NCBI GenBank assembly: GCA_001766655.1
Contig: MJCC01000013.1
Span: 202,453-245,820, forward strand
Direction: 5' to 3'
DNA length: 43,368 nt
Origin: Phytomonas francai
Lineage: Eukaryota > Euglenozoa > Kinetoplastea > Trypanosomatida > Trypanosomatidae
Numbering within the stretch: the stretch's first letter is position 1; each line of letters starts with the position of its first letter. Position numbers and translations under genes: made by a program. Shown in pieces: positions 1 to 9,097 of this stretch. The notes under the pieces are model-generated. The model was not told the origin of the DNA. It was given only the letters and a program-made list of their open reading frames with translations, and searched no databases.

Positions 1-463
1 GCTCAGTCGTCGGTAGGGTGGGAAACACCTTGACTTGCTGCACAAAGGTAGACTGCACCAGGTTATTCAGGTTGGAAAGATCAGACTTGAGAAGTGCATC
101 ACGGATTTTTTCTCCTTCGTCATCTGAATGCATATATCCAATTGAAATATTTACATCGAGGCCAAGGCCGTCGGAAAGGAGAGGGTAGCGGTCTGGATAG
201 CGAAATTCTGAGGCAGTGTGGGGTTTCATATCAATGTCTATATAATTTGGGTACAGTATATCTTCAGACAGCGCATATGTGAAGTTATCGATCTTAATGG
301 TCTCCCATAAGGCTGCGGTGCCGTTGATCCACACGCTAGTGCGATAAAAAGCTCCTCTGCCAACAGCTGCAGAAGCTCCGCAGGCAAGGAGCAAGAAAAG
401 GTAGGCAAAGCCAACCAGGAAGACTGCTGCCCGGCGGGGTGGTCGGTCCCGCGGCAAGGCCAT
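1..463 (-). CDS. Secreted or surface protein, N-terminal part (runs off left edge)
   Basis: The minus-strand frame starts at an ATG (461-463) and stays open to the window edge, giving 154 residues; the 3' end lies outside. An in-frame TGA lies eight codons upstream, so this ATG is the first available start. Residues 1-32 form a textbook signal peptide: a basic n-region rich in Arg, a hydrophobic core (about 13-28) and an Ala-Ser-Ala cleavage site. The following ectodomain-like sequence has three N-glycosylation sequons (Asn47, Asn60, Asn105), is rich in Tyr, Asp and Ile, and has no cysteine after the signal peptide in the visible part. I do not recognise the family. By inference it is an ER-targeted, secreted or type I membrane glycoprotein, possibly a kinetoplastid surface protein. 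Codon use is less GC-biased than in the large genes to its right. Confidence 0.75.
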   Translation of the reverse strand, partial: MALPRDRPPRRAAVFLVGFAYLFLLLACGASAAVGRGAFYRTSVWINGTAALWETIKIDNFTYALSEDILYPNYIDIDMKPHTASEFRYPDRYPLLSDGLGLDVNISIGYMHSDDEGEKIRDALLKSDLSNLNNLVQSTFVQQVKVFPTLPTTE

Positions 464-1236
464 AGGATTGGGTGCGCGGACTGATCAAAAATACGCCGCT
501 GGACGTGTGGCGCGGTACGGGACCCAATACTGTTCACTTTGTATCGCGTTTATGCCTGACGGCTGCTGCACTTAACTCTTTTAGTGTTTAGAAATGTCTT
601 CGCGAGGTGGTCAGAGGGGAGAAGGTTTGGTGGAGCGGCTCAGCTCATTTGCACTGAAATCTGTAGCATGGCTTGCACACCAACACAACAGCCGCTTTTG
701 GCATCAACGAGTTTCACATAAAAAGCATCTAAGACACATACCTCCTTAACTGTGCACATTGACAGACAGCAATTTTTACACACATACGCGTGTCCACCGA
801 GCTGCGCCCCGCACCACCCACAGGGTGTCCCAAACGCGCTCGCACCGCCCCCTCACAAGCCACCCCCCGCCGACGTGCGTGCCGCCGCTGGCCCAACGCA
901 CGTGATAGCGGGGCCTGGGAAGGGGGGTGGGAACGGAAACAAGTTGTCATTTCATACCTGCATAGTGTATTCCTAGGAATATGCATAAATACTATTATAG
1001 TCTTAAATTCTATTTTTGTAAGTGTTTTCCTTAACTTTTTTTTTTTACGTTATCGCAATGCTTAGACTATGCGCATTATTGAATGTAATTTTACGCGAAT
1101 AAGTTATTTTAAGTGGATCTATTCTACTATAAAAAGTTTTATATGCACTCTCTATTTTATAAAAAATCGTTAAAAAACTAGCATAAATGCATATTTTGCA
1201 TTTGTACACACCTACAACCGTCTTTCTTTCCCTTTC

Positions 1237-1239
<3 letters not shown>

Positions 1240-1270
<31 letters not shown>
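1240..1270. repeat. (TA)n microsatellite
   Basis: About 15 uninterrupted TA dinucleotides inside the AT-rich spacer between the left-edge gene and NOT2. Confidence 0.95.
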
Positions 1271-1273
<3 letters not shown>

Positions 1274-2367
1274 AGATCCTTTATCAATTTATGAATTGAC
1301 ACAAGCATCTTGTACTAGATTAAACGACACATACCCACTGACATTTTAGAGTTCATAATCAGTCCATTATTAAGGCACGGACTATAACATTTTTACTTTC
1401 CAAGGTACTCAGGGTGTGCTTCTTCTTGGCAGAAGAAGCAAACCATTTGAAGAATTAATCGGATCACATAATGAGCGTGATCTGCAGGATCTAAAGCTTC
1501 ACTTATTGCTACCTCAACAGTAGGTTGAGACAGCTATCAAGATCTTTTTCAAGGTTTAAATACAGCCGCATTATATGTGAACACAATGTACATATGAAAA
1601 CTTACCATTAGGAAATAGATGCAAGTATTAAGCCCAAGGAAGTTGTCCTCACTCGTATTTTGCGTCATAAGAATCCATTGTAAGGCAGCAAGGGTGAAAA
1701 TGCAACGTCAGTACTCCTGTTAACATCTATAATGGATATCATTTGTTTTTTGTGATTTTCGGTAGTGCCAGGAAACGATACTACTTTGTTTACGTGCTAG
1801 TTCGCATTTATGAATTCTATTTGGTACGATCTTCTAAATAAAGAATAACTTCAGCCTCTAAGCATGGTCTATACTCTTACAAAACAATTCTTTTTTCTTT
1901 CAGAAAGTAAATAGTACTGAAAGTAGAAAATAAATATATAGTCCTAATGTTGTCTAATAATGTTAATCGTATCAAGAGTATATACATTTTCAAAATCAAT
2001 AATTATGACAGAAACTAATTATCTAAATATGTGGGGGATATCACTATTTTCTTTGCCAACTATATCGTTGGTTTCGTCTTATTTCTTTCAATGAAGTATA
2101 CAATGTGATTTCCCTAATCTCTCCACGCACACCTTTACCTCTTCTTGTGTAATTGCTTCTTTTCATTTTCAAATTATTTAAAAGCTATAGCAAATCATAC
2201 AATTAGGATGCTATATCTATTAATATGGTCAGTAAATAAACAAACTAGCTACTTAATACCTTCCATAGTTTAAGCCAGTTAAAAGAAGAGTGCAAAAGGG
2301 AATGACAATATGTACACTGTTCAGTTGTGGGGTTTTAAGGTAGACTTCACTAGAAATCATGGTACTA

Positions 2368-2369
<2 letters not shown>

Positions 2370-2407
<38 letters not shown>
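2370..2407. repeat. (TA)n microsatellite
   Basis: About 19 TA dinucleotides, roughly 390 bases downstream of the NOT2 stop, so possibly within or just beyond its 3' UTR. Confidence 0.95.
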
Positions 2408-2409
<2 letters not shown>

Positions 2410-2793
2410 TGGGGAGAAAGAAATCATTTAATAATCTGGTGCACCGAAATATTATTAGAATTCACAACTCTAAATTCCTTCATTACGCACCTAAAGTGAG
2501 GCTCAACTCACACGGCGCAGATTTTATTATTCCCACATTGGGTTCTGAACGAAGAAGGAAAAAAAAAAGAAACAAGCAGAGATAAACGAACTGGATCGTG
2601 AACTGGCACAGATGTCGTTCACCGGCTTACTTGCTTTCGACATACTGTATGGCGCTACGTAAAGCATGTACTTCTCACGCTAAGCTCCGCACACCAATTA
2701 GAGTCTATTTACTCATACCTGTCTCATTACCTACCCCATTTTATTTTCTACTGATCCCTTTCCCCTTTGTTTGCGCTCCTTTGCTCCAGTTCT

Positions 2794-4179
2794 TTAGGGT
2801 TTGTTTAACGCTCCGGCATCGCTGCCCGTGGCGGTACTCGTGGTAGGGGTGGGGGTGGGTGTCATCGTCGTCGCTGTGGTGGCGGCGGTCCGCTGTTGTT
2901 GTCGGGCAGCCTCCTCCATGGCGGCCTGCAGCACCGTATGCTCCTCGATGTCGCTCACGAGGACGACGTAGTCCGGGGCCGTCCGGCTCACGCGCCAGAA
3001 GGCCGGCTCGAAGATCTCGTACGTCCCCACAAAAGCCCGCACCCCGTGCTGGCCGCGGTAGTTCTCCACGACGACCTCCTCGCGGACGGCGGTGGCGGCC
3101 TCGGGGCTGTGGTACGCGACGTAGGTGCCGTCCGCGCCGCGGAGGGCCGGGCGAAACCACTGCTGGTCCTTCTTGTGGTAGCGCCAGCCGCGCTCGTAGA
3201 GGGCCCTGGCAGCGGCCAGGTGCAACACATCCCGGGGCATGCTGTAGAAGATGTAGAACAGCGTCTTCTCCTTGAAGTACAGGAAGGACTTCATCGAGAG
3301 CGGCTTCGGCTTCGGCTTCTTGTAACAGTCAGGGATTCTAAAGTCAGGGAAGACGTAGTACTGGTGCTCGTCGAGCGCGAGCGTCGCGATCGTCGGGTGC
3401 AGCTGCTCGTGCTGTGAGACCTGAAGGCCGAGCAGGTTCAGGTCGAAGCCGCGGGTGAGGAGGAGAAAGTTGGCCTGGTCGTGCGCGTGCTGGGAGGGGG
3501 TGCGGCCCGTCTCGGGGTTGACCTCCTCGGACGGGTGGGGCAGGGACGGGGCCGTCGACATCGGCGGCTGCGGCATGATCACGCGCAGCAGAGGCTGCAG
3601 CCCGTACTCATCCTCGACCTCGAGCTTGCCTTTGATCGACGTGAGGTCGGCGGCGCCGGGTACCGCGCTCGGCCCAACGCCCGCCAGCAAGGCCTGCGGC
3701 TGCGAGGGCAGAATCCCCAGGCCGAGGTGCTTCCCGGGCTGCGCCGGAAGCCCGCCCGCGGCCCCTGCGAGCATCCTGTGCGGGGGGTGCAGGACAACGC
3801 CGGGGCGGACCTGCTGATGGGGGGAGGTGGCCATCTGAGGGTGGCCAGCCACCGCGCGATTCCCCGCACGCTGGAGGAGGGCCGTCGCGGCCGCCGCCTG
3901 CTGCTGCTGCTGCTGTTGAGAAAGGATGAACTGCTGCTGCTGCTGCTGTTGGTGGTAGGACTGCTGCGCGGCGGTGGTGTTGTGCTGCTGTAGGAAAATA
4001 TGCTGCTGCTGCTGCTGCTGGAGCGCGAAGAGCTGCTGAGGGGTCAACTGGGTGGGGTAGCTACCGTAGAGCGGCTGTGGGCTGTAGAAGAACGCGGGAG
4101 CGGCTTGTTGGCCCCCCCCGCCGCCTAGTCGACCCGCCTCTTGCTGCTGCTGGATATTAAGTGGATAGCGGGCTGCCAT
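2794..4179 (-). CDS. NOT2: CCR4-NOT complex subunit NOT2 (NOT2/3/5 family)
   Basis: The 461-residue protein carries a C-terminal NOT2/3/5 (NOT-box) domain at about residues 240-400. It contains the family's hallmark stretch: Leu-Gly-Leu followed by the YYVFPDFRIPDCY-like block, then a lysine/proline-rich link, the FKEKTLFYIFYSMPRD core, and the ERGWRYHKKDQQWF segment. In the family this domain pairs with NOT3/5 and clamps onto the NOT1 scaffold of the cytoplasmic deadenylase complex, which shortens mRNA poly(A) tails and represses translation. Residues 178-200 resemble the NOT1-anchoring region ahead of the domain. The first 120 residues are glutamine-rich, with polyQ runs coded mostly by CAG. 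The tail after about residue 425 is Thr/Pro-rich. The ATG start has a pyrimidine tract plus AG 42-57 bases upstream. NOT3/5 is the main alternative, but the long coiled-coil N-terminus typical of that family is absent. Confidence 0.9.
   Translation of the reverse strand: MAARYPLNIQQQQEAGRLGGGGGQQAAPAFFYSPQPLYGSYPTQLTPQQLFALQQQQQQHIFLQQHNTTAAQQSYHQQQQQQQFILSQQQQQQQAAAATALLQRAGNRAVAGHPQMATSPHQQVRPGVVLHPPHRMLAGAAGGLPAQPGKHLGLGILPSQPQALLAGVGPSAVPGAADLTSIKGKLEVEDEYGLQPLLRVIMPQPPMSTAPSLPHPSEEVNPETGRTPSQHAHDQANFLLLTRGFDLNLLGLQVSQHEQLHPTIATLALDEHQYYVFPDFRIPDCYKKPKPKPLSMKSFLYFKEKTLFYIFYSMPRDVLHLAAARALYERGWRYHKKDQQWFRPALRGADGTYVAYHSPEAATAVREEVVVENYRGQHGVRAFVGTYEIFEPAFWRVSRTAPDYVVLVSDIEEHTVLQAAMEEAARQQQRTAATTATTMTPTPTPTTSTATGSDAGALNKP
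3898..4020 (-). repeat. CAG trinucleotide runs coding polyglutamine
   Basis: Three clusters of CTG on the plus strand (CAG on the coding strand) at about 3898-3917, 3931-3949 and 4002-4020. They encode separate polyQ tracts in the NOT2 N-terminus, interrupted by occasional CAA, Leu and Ile codons. Confidence 0.9.
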
Positions 4180-4870
4180 GTGTGGAGGTGTTCGCAGACA
4201 AACTAGTAATGAAATGGTAAACTAAAAGGGGGAAATCTCTCTTTTGTCCCTGGAAACTCAACAGTCGGCAATGAAATCGTATTGCTGTGCTCCCTTCAGT
4301 GTGGTAGATATAATGATGATCAAGATTGTTGAAGCGAAATATGTCTATTGCGATAACAGGTGCGCGCAAATATTCTTACAATTATGACTTTGGAAAAACA
4401 ATCGGCTTCCGATAAGCCTTTAAAACTATTTCCTTTGTATCAATTATCCTATTATTATTATTTTTTTTGTAGAGTAGATTATAAAGCTGAATGATGTTTA
4501 AAAAAAGAAGAATAAGGGAGGAAGATTGAAGACTGGCGGTAAAACCCATAACTCAGAGCTCATTCAAAATATGCATTGAGACAGTGAAAGGCATCAAACA
4601 CATGTCTGTTAATTCATAATATTGGTAAATATAAAAATAAAAGTATATGAATAAGGGAAATACAGTAACATGTCCCTCTTACCTACTCTTAACCGTTATC
4701 TATATCTAGAAGATCTTCACTGCGATAAAAACGAATTTCAATCAACACCGAACAAAAATAGTATGCATACAACGAGGAAAAACTAGCGCACATTCCCTTT
4801 TGGCACAGGAAAATCAGAAGGAGTTTTCTGAGAATGCCAGTTTTGCTTCGATGTGATTCCTTCCAGGAAT
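4180..4870. other. Spacer between the unknown 1207-residue gene and NOT2
   Basis: About 690 bases, AT-rich, with A- and T-runs. It holds the 3' UTR of the gene at 4871-8494 and the 5' UTR of NOT2. No RNA gene or convincing frame is seen. Confidence 0.6.
4222..4236 (-). promoter_or_regulatory. Putative trans-splice acceptor for NOT2
   Basis: Read on the minus strand, this is TTTCCCCCTTTTAG, a pyrimidine tract ending in AG, 42 bases before the NOT2 ATG. It is the clearest such site in the window. The assignment rests on the kinetoplastid-like gene layout. Confidence 0.45.
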
Positions 4871-7800
4871 CTATAGCTTCTCCTCAGTTCGATGTGTTGA
4901 CGAAAATGTAAAGGCTGTCAAGGCAAAGTCAGGGTAATTCCACTTTCTCTGTAGTCGACGAATCAGCATCAAAAACACTCGATTGCGCAACCCCAGAGAG
5001 ACCAAAAGGTTCTCAAGCTTGTCCATTTGTCGTGTAAGGGTATCTCTTGACTCTCTCGCATGTTGTAAAGGATCCTTCAGGGTATACGACGTGAGAACAC
5101 TCCCCCCAGGTGGATTTTCTTCGAAATTGTTGGTTACCCTGTTCGGTGCTCTTGATAGTTTACACGCAGATCCCTCCGTTGAATTAGTAGGACAACTCTT
5201 ATACCCATCAACGCCTGAACATCTCTCTGTGAACGGATGGTCGATCTCCCAGACATCCTCAGCGTGACTCACACGGTAATCCTTCTTCATCCCCTCTCTT
5301 CCCCCACCCTGGGGTGCCACCTGCTCGACAAATGATCCTGCAAGAGAGCAGCCTTGTGTGGCTTGCGTGTAAAGCGCACTCAGAACCCCTGAAAGTTCAT
5401 TTAAAAGATCACAATACGTCCTCTTTTCAAGGCGTACATCTTCCACGACGTCGTCGAGTTTAGCTACAACCCTGGCCGCAGCCTTGCGGCCGCTCACAGA
5501 GCCGCCATTACGTTCCACCCAGTTAGTGAGCCGCGTCCTTTCCCCAGACGGGCCGTCCTGGCTGCATCGAAATAATGACGGAAGTCCACCACGGCCAGAA
5601 AAGTCGTCGCTGCTGCTTAAAGAAGACGCCTCCCTGGTCCACGCATTGCTCAATATGGCGGTAGGCCCGGCCCCTCCCATCCGCTGTGGTTGAGCTGCCG
5701 CCGTGAGCACGTGAGCTTTTAATAGTTTATAGGCGGCACCCCGCACGACGCCGCTAGGGTCTCGCTCGCTCGCTCTCGCAATCGTTTCCTCCTCTTCACT
5801 AGAGGGAAAGTCCGCCGCGGCATCCGCGTAGGATTCGCCACCGACCGTCTGCGCTTCCGAAATGTTACCAAGGAGGGCAGGGATCGGAAAGTAGCAATAA
5901 TGTGGTGCTTTTCGAAAGTTGAGTGGGGTTTCTGCCGTGGTATCCTCGCCTTCAGATTTCCTCTCCTTTCGCATAGTCAGTTTGCTCACAAGAGTTTCCA
6001 GTGAAGCTGGCGAGAAATTCACCACAACACACGCTGCTTCGACCCGTCGAGCTCTCGTCGCTAACGCTTTCAGCGCTTGTAAAGAACTTAACGCGGCGGC
6101 GGATGTTGATGCAGGGCCTTTTCCACAGTTCGGATGAGTGGACTCCTCTGTAATATGCCTTTTCTTTGATGCCTCCGCCAGATTAGCAGCTTTATCACCG
6201 CTACCAGGCTTAGCGTCTTCTTTGACACCTCGTGGGGGCTTCTCTTCTCCTGTGAGGCGGCTTTCATCTACCACAAGAAGCACCAAAAAACGAAGTACAA
6301 GAAAAAAAACTTTCACAGTTACGAATGCAAAACAAAAAGCGATCTCTCCACGAGATCCCATTTCACATGACGACGTCGAAGGAGGTCTGAATAAAAGTAA
6401 ACGCTCCAGATCTAGGCTGGGCGTGCCCACTTCCCCGGAAAAGTTTGAGGCAGGTATCGTTTGTAATTTTTGAATTCTTTGCTCCTCTGTGAAGAGCGCA
6501 TTTAAGGCAGCCTCGATGTACAATAAAACGCGAGGATAATCACCAAGCGATGCGGATACCAAAGATGCTCTTCGCATTGAACGCAAAAAAAGGCATAAAT
6601 AGCCCCCAACGTTTACGCTGTCGTAGAAGCTAAGATCTCGGCATTGTCGAAGGCACGTCATAAGATTCTGCTGCGCAGCCACCGCAGACATTGCAGACGA
6701 AGCGGAATCCTTCTGCAGATTTCTTTTAGATTCCCCCTCAGTCATCGCGGAGATCCGCGAGGTCCTTTCGAGGTGATTCTGCCGTACATACCCTTTTAAA
6801 AAAGTGCCAACCCCTCCTGAGGAGGAAGAAGAAAAAGAACCATTGTTGTTATGGCGAAGCTGCTGATCAATCCCATAACGCGTGAACAACCCCGCTAGGG
6901 CGCTTTGCCGGCGTTGCTGAAGTTCCTGCGAGAGGCTGTCGGTAAACCCCGAAGGATCTTTAAACACCCGAAGTGCGTTTCGCTTTCCTACCTCACCGAT
7001 GGAGGAGTCCCCCTCCTCCTCTCCCGTTGTTGAGAAAATTTGAGACGACCGAGAGCCGGATTCCGCCTTTCCGCCACCTGTGGAACGAGAAAAGAGGTCA
7101 CCAGCGCGGTGGCATTCCACCAGCGCCCGAGATCGAGTGTCCTTCTCAATTAAAACCAAGCCCGCGAGCTCGTAGAAATTCGTAGCCTCCTCAAGACTCA
7201 CAAAATCCTGCTCGAGCGTCGCCGCCGTGGACATCAACGCGGCGTAAACCATCGCGAGTTGCCGCGGCATCGTCCGATTCGAGAAGGTGGGCCCCGCCCC
7301 CCCGCCGCCCTCCACAAAAGCGAAACCCTCCCCGTTCTTTTCCCCCGCGGCGGCGATGAAATCGACGGAGGAAAACGCGCACGGGGAGGTCAGCCCCGGC
7401 GCCTCCAACCCCCCCCCGCCGGCCCTTGCGCGCGCTTGCCTTTCGACGGGGAGAAAAGGGGGGCCGCGGCTTTCCAGGGCTCGGCAAAACCACCCCGGCA
7501 GGGGGCTCTCCTCCCCCGCAAAGGCGATCGAATCGGCCATCCAAGCTCCACACGCGGCGCTCGCGGCCAACATGCCGCGCGTTAGGGCCTCCCGCGCAGA
7601 GGACGAAATCGCGAAATCCGCCAATTCGACGGCCATCCGCCGCCAAAGGTGGGCTGCCGCGGCGTAGTCGTGGGCCTCGGCGAGGAGAAAATGCCGCTGC
7701 CGCTGCCGGAGCGCTGTCTGCCAGCGGAAAACGTTCCGAAACGCGTCCTCCTTTTCCTCCTCTTCCTCAGAGGAGGAGGTGGATGCGAAGGAGGTCGAGG

Positions 7801-8494
7801 AGCCGTCTCGATGGGAGTCCATCTCCGCCCTCGTCGGACGAGTCTGGGGCTTGGCGTACGGCGAGGCTTTCGGGAAGCCCCCCGCATCCCTCGGGCGGTA
7901 GTTTTTCTCGATAAACATCAACAGTTTTAACTGGAGGCCGGCGCTGAGGGGCGAGGTGCCCTCACCGAGAACTAAATCGTGCACCTCCTCTAATAATTTC
8001 CTCGCCTGACGCTGGAGGTTCGCACGAAATTCGAGCGTCTGGGCCTCGCAGACGCGCGAGCCCGCGGATTTAGACAACCGCGTACTTTGGCGAATCATCA
8101 GAAGTAGACGGTCCACCCGAGCGAAGAGCACGCAAAGCATGTCCCCACAGTCCATTCCTTCCACCGCCGTCGGGGAAGACAATGGCGGCGTAATCATATC
8201 ATTGACATCCTTATTTTTCGTGTTATTCCCAATTCTTCTAGGCGCGGAATGATGGTGGTAATTGTGCGTAATGTACGCATTGAAGGGATTAACATCGGCA
8301 GCATCGCGCACGAGCTTCAAAAGCCATGATAATGAAGAGGATGATGAATGAGATGACGCCGTGGAGAAAAGCTTATCATGGGCAGCGTAATTTTGGACAA
8401 ACTCCCGCATTCTGCGGACTAAATCTCCTAAAGCATCGAGTTCATGTCGCAAGCTCGCGTATGTGAGGCTCGGTGTATTCGTATCGATATCCAT
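4871..8494 (-). CDS. Unrecognised 1207-residue protein
   Basis: I do not recognise a family. The frame opens 29 codons further upstream, but those codons fall in a T-rich leader. The ATG at 8492-8494 (Met-Asp-Ile-Asp-Thr) sits 6 bases after a pyrimidine tract plus AAG, so I chose it. The first 400 residues look helical, with an amphipathic N-terminus and leucine-rich segments, interrupted by a Ser/Glu-rich linker with a run of five glutamates near residue 250. The middle is low-complexity Ser/Gly. A very hydrophobic stretch at about residues 718-744 is coded by unusually T-rich DNA and could be a membrane segment. The last 60 residues (Arg-Glu-Ser...Leu-Leu-Val-Ser-Leu) are a strong helix prediction by eye. 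The overall pattern of paired helices suggests an alpha-solenoid or scaffold, but this is speculative. Confidence 0.75.
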   Translation of the reverse strand: MDIDTNTPSLTYASLRHELDALGDLVRRMREFVQNYAAHDKLFSTASSHSSSSSLSWLLKLVRDAADVNPFNAYITHNYHHHSAPRRIGNNTKNKDVNDMITPPLSSPTAVEGMDCGDMLCVLFARVDRLLLMIRQSTRLSKSAGSRVCEAQTLEFRANLQRQARKLLEEVHDLVLGEGTSPLSAGLQLKLLMFIEKNYRPRDAGGFPKASPYAKPQTRPTRAEMDSHRDGSSTSFASTSSSEEEEEKEDAFRNVFRWQTALRQRQRHFLLAEAHDYAAAAHLWRRMAVELADFAISSSAREALTRGMLAASAACGAWMADSIAFAGEESPLPGWFCRALESRGPPFLPVERQARARAGGGGLEAPGLTSPCAFSSVDFIAAAGEKNGEGFAFVEGGGGAGPTFSNRTMPRQLAMVYAALMSTAATLEQDFVSLEEATNFYELAGLVLIEKDTRSRALVECHRAGDLFSRSTGGGKAESGSRSSQIFSTTGEEEGDSSIGEVGKRNALRVFKDPSGFTDSLSQELQQRRQSALAGLFTRYGIDQQLRHNNNGSFSSSSSGGVGTFLKGYVRQNHLERTSRISAMTEGESKRNLQKDSASSAMSAVAAQQNLMTCLRQCRDLSFYDSVNVGGYLCLFLRSMRRASLVSASLGDYPRVLLYIEAALNALFTEEQRIQKLQTIPASNFSGEVGTPSLDLERLLLFRPPSTSSCEMGSRGEIAFCFAFVTVKVFFLVLRFLVLLVVDESRLTGEEKPPRGVKEDAKPGSGDKAANLAEASKKRHITEESTHPNCGKGPASTSAAALSSLQALKALATRARRVEAACVVVNFSPASLETLVSKLTMRKERKSEGEDTTAETPLNFRKAPHYCYFPIPALLGNISEAQTVGGESYADAAADFPSSEEEETIARASERDPSGVVRGAAYKLLKAHVLTAAAQPQRMGGAGPTAILSNAWTREASSLSSSDDFSGRGGLPSLFRCSQDGPSGERTRLTNWVERNGGSVSGRKAAARVVAKLDDVVEDVRLEKRTYCDLLNELSGVLSALYTQATQGCSLAGSFVEQVAPQGGGREGMKKDYRVSHAEDVWEIDHPFTERCSGVDGYKSCPTNSTEGSACKLSRAPNRVTNNFEENPPGGSVLTSYTLKDPLQHARESRDTLTRQMDKLENLLVSLGLRNRVFLMLIRRLQRKWNYPDFALTAFTFSSTHRTEEKL

Positions 8495-9097
8495 AAAATG
8501 CTTAAAAGGAAAAAGTAAGATAAACGAATAAAAAAGGAAAAAATAATAACCAAAATACTTCTTCACATGGCACTCCAGCACACGTTTATACTGCTGTTAA
8601 TATGTTTTATTTCCATATTTGGAAGGTTGAAAAGATGACAAAAACCGCGTCGCGATCGATAAAGCAGCATTGTTATTGAAATATTTTACCTTTTTAGGAA
8701 ATGAAACGTGAAAGAATAGACCTGCTATAAATAGTGAATGTGTATACGTCTGCAAAGAGAAAGACATGTATATATAAATATATACGCTTGAGAAGAATAA
8801 AGAAAATAAAGAATTTTCCTGTAAAAAGGGAAAACAAAGGATAATTCATGCGTTCCTTGCATGTTGCCCTCTCCTACTAGTTCCACAACGTTGGTTGCTC
8901 TTTACACGAACGCGACGGCATTTTGACCCGTCCTTTCTCTTTCATCGAGAACAGAAGCAACGTGGAAGTCAAGAAAAGTCCTTCCAGCGCAATTGAATGG
9001 GGGGTACTGATGTTGAGCCGCGGCATCGTCGATAAGCTTTACCTCCTGTTGAAAGGGAATCTTCTGACGGCCTTCGCATGCCCGTCTTCCTCGACCT
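8495..9097. other. Spacer between the myotubularin gene and the 1207-residue gene
   Basis: About 600 bases. The half nearest 8495 is AT-rich and includes the likely acceptor of the left gene. The half nearest 9097 is mixed in composition and would be the 3' UTR of the phosphatase gene. A short minus-strand frame (8902-9162) overlaps the end of the phosphatase in another frame and has no recognisable content. Confidence 0.55.
8501..8515 (-). promoter_or_regulatory. Putative trans-splice acceptor for the 1207-residue gene
   Basis: On the minus strand this reads as CTTTTTCCTTTTAAG, followed 6 bases later by the chosen ATG. If used, the 30-codon upstream extension of the frame cannot be translated, which supports the internal start. 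Confidence 0.45.

Larger units (their letters stand above)
464..2793. other. 2.3 kb AT-rich spacer with a GC-rich island and two TA repeats
   Basis: No supported gene. The stretch from about 1000 to 2750 is strongly AT-rich and holds two TA microsatellites. A GC-rich patch at about 785-940 contrasts with it and opens short overlapping frames on both strands, none convincing. On the minus strand the patch supplies a C/T-rich tract ending in CCCAG (about 915-936), which could be a splice acceptor for the left-edge gene. Another tract lies at about 608-630. I see no tRNA B-box, rRNA or spliced-leader-like sequence. Confidence 0.6.

Noticed and set aside
238..537. 99-codon minus-strand frame at the left edge
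   Set aside because: It overlaps the signal-peptide gene in another frame and lacks any recognisable feature, while the +1-shifted frame has a strong signal peptide and sequons.
790..1065. Short plus-strand frame in the GC-rich island
   Set aside because: Overlapping open frames on both strands are expected in GC-rich DNA, and there is no motif and an AT-rich tail.
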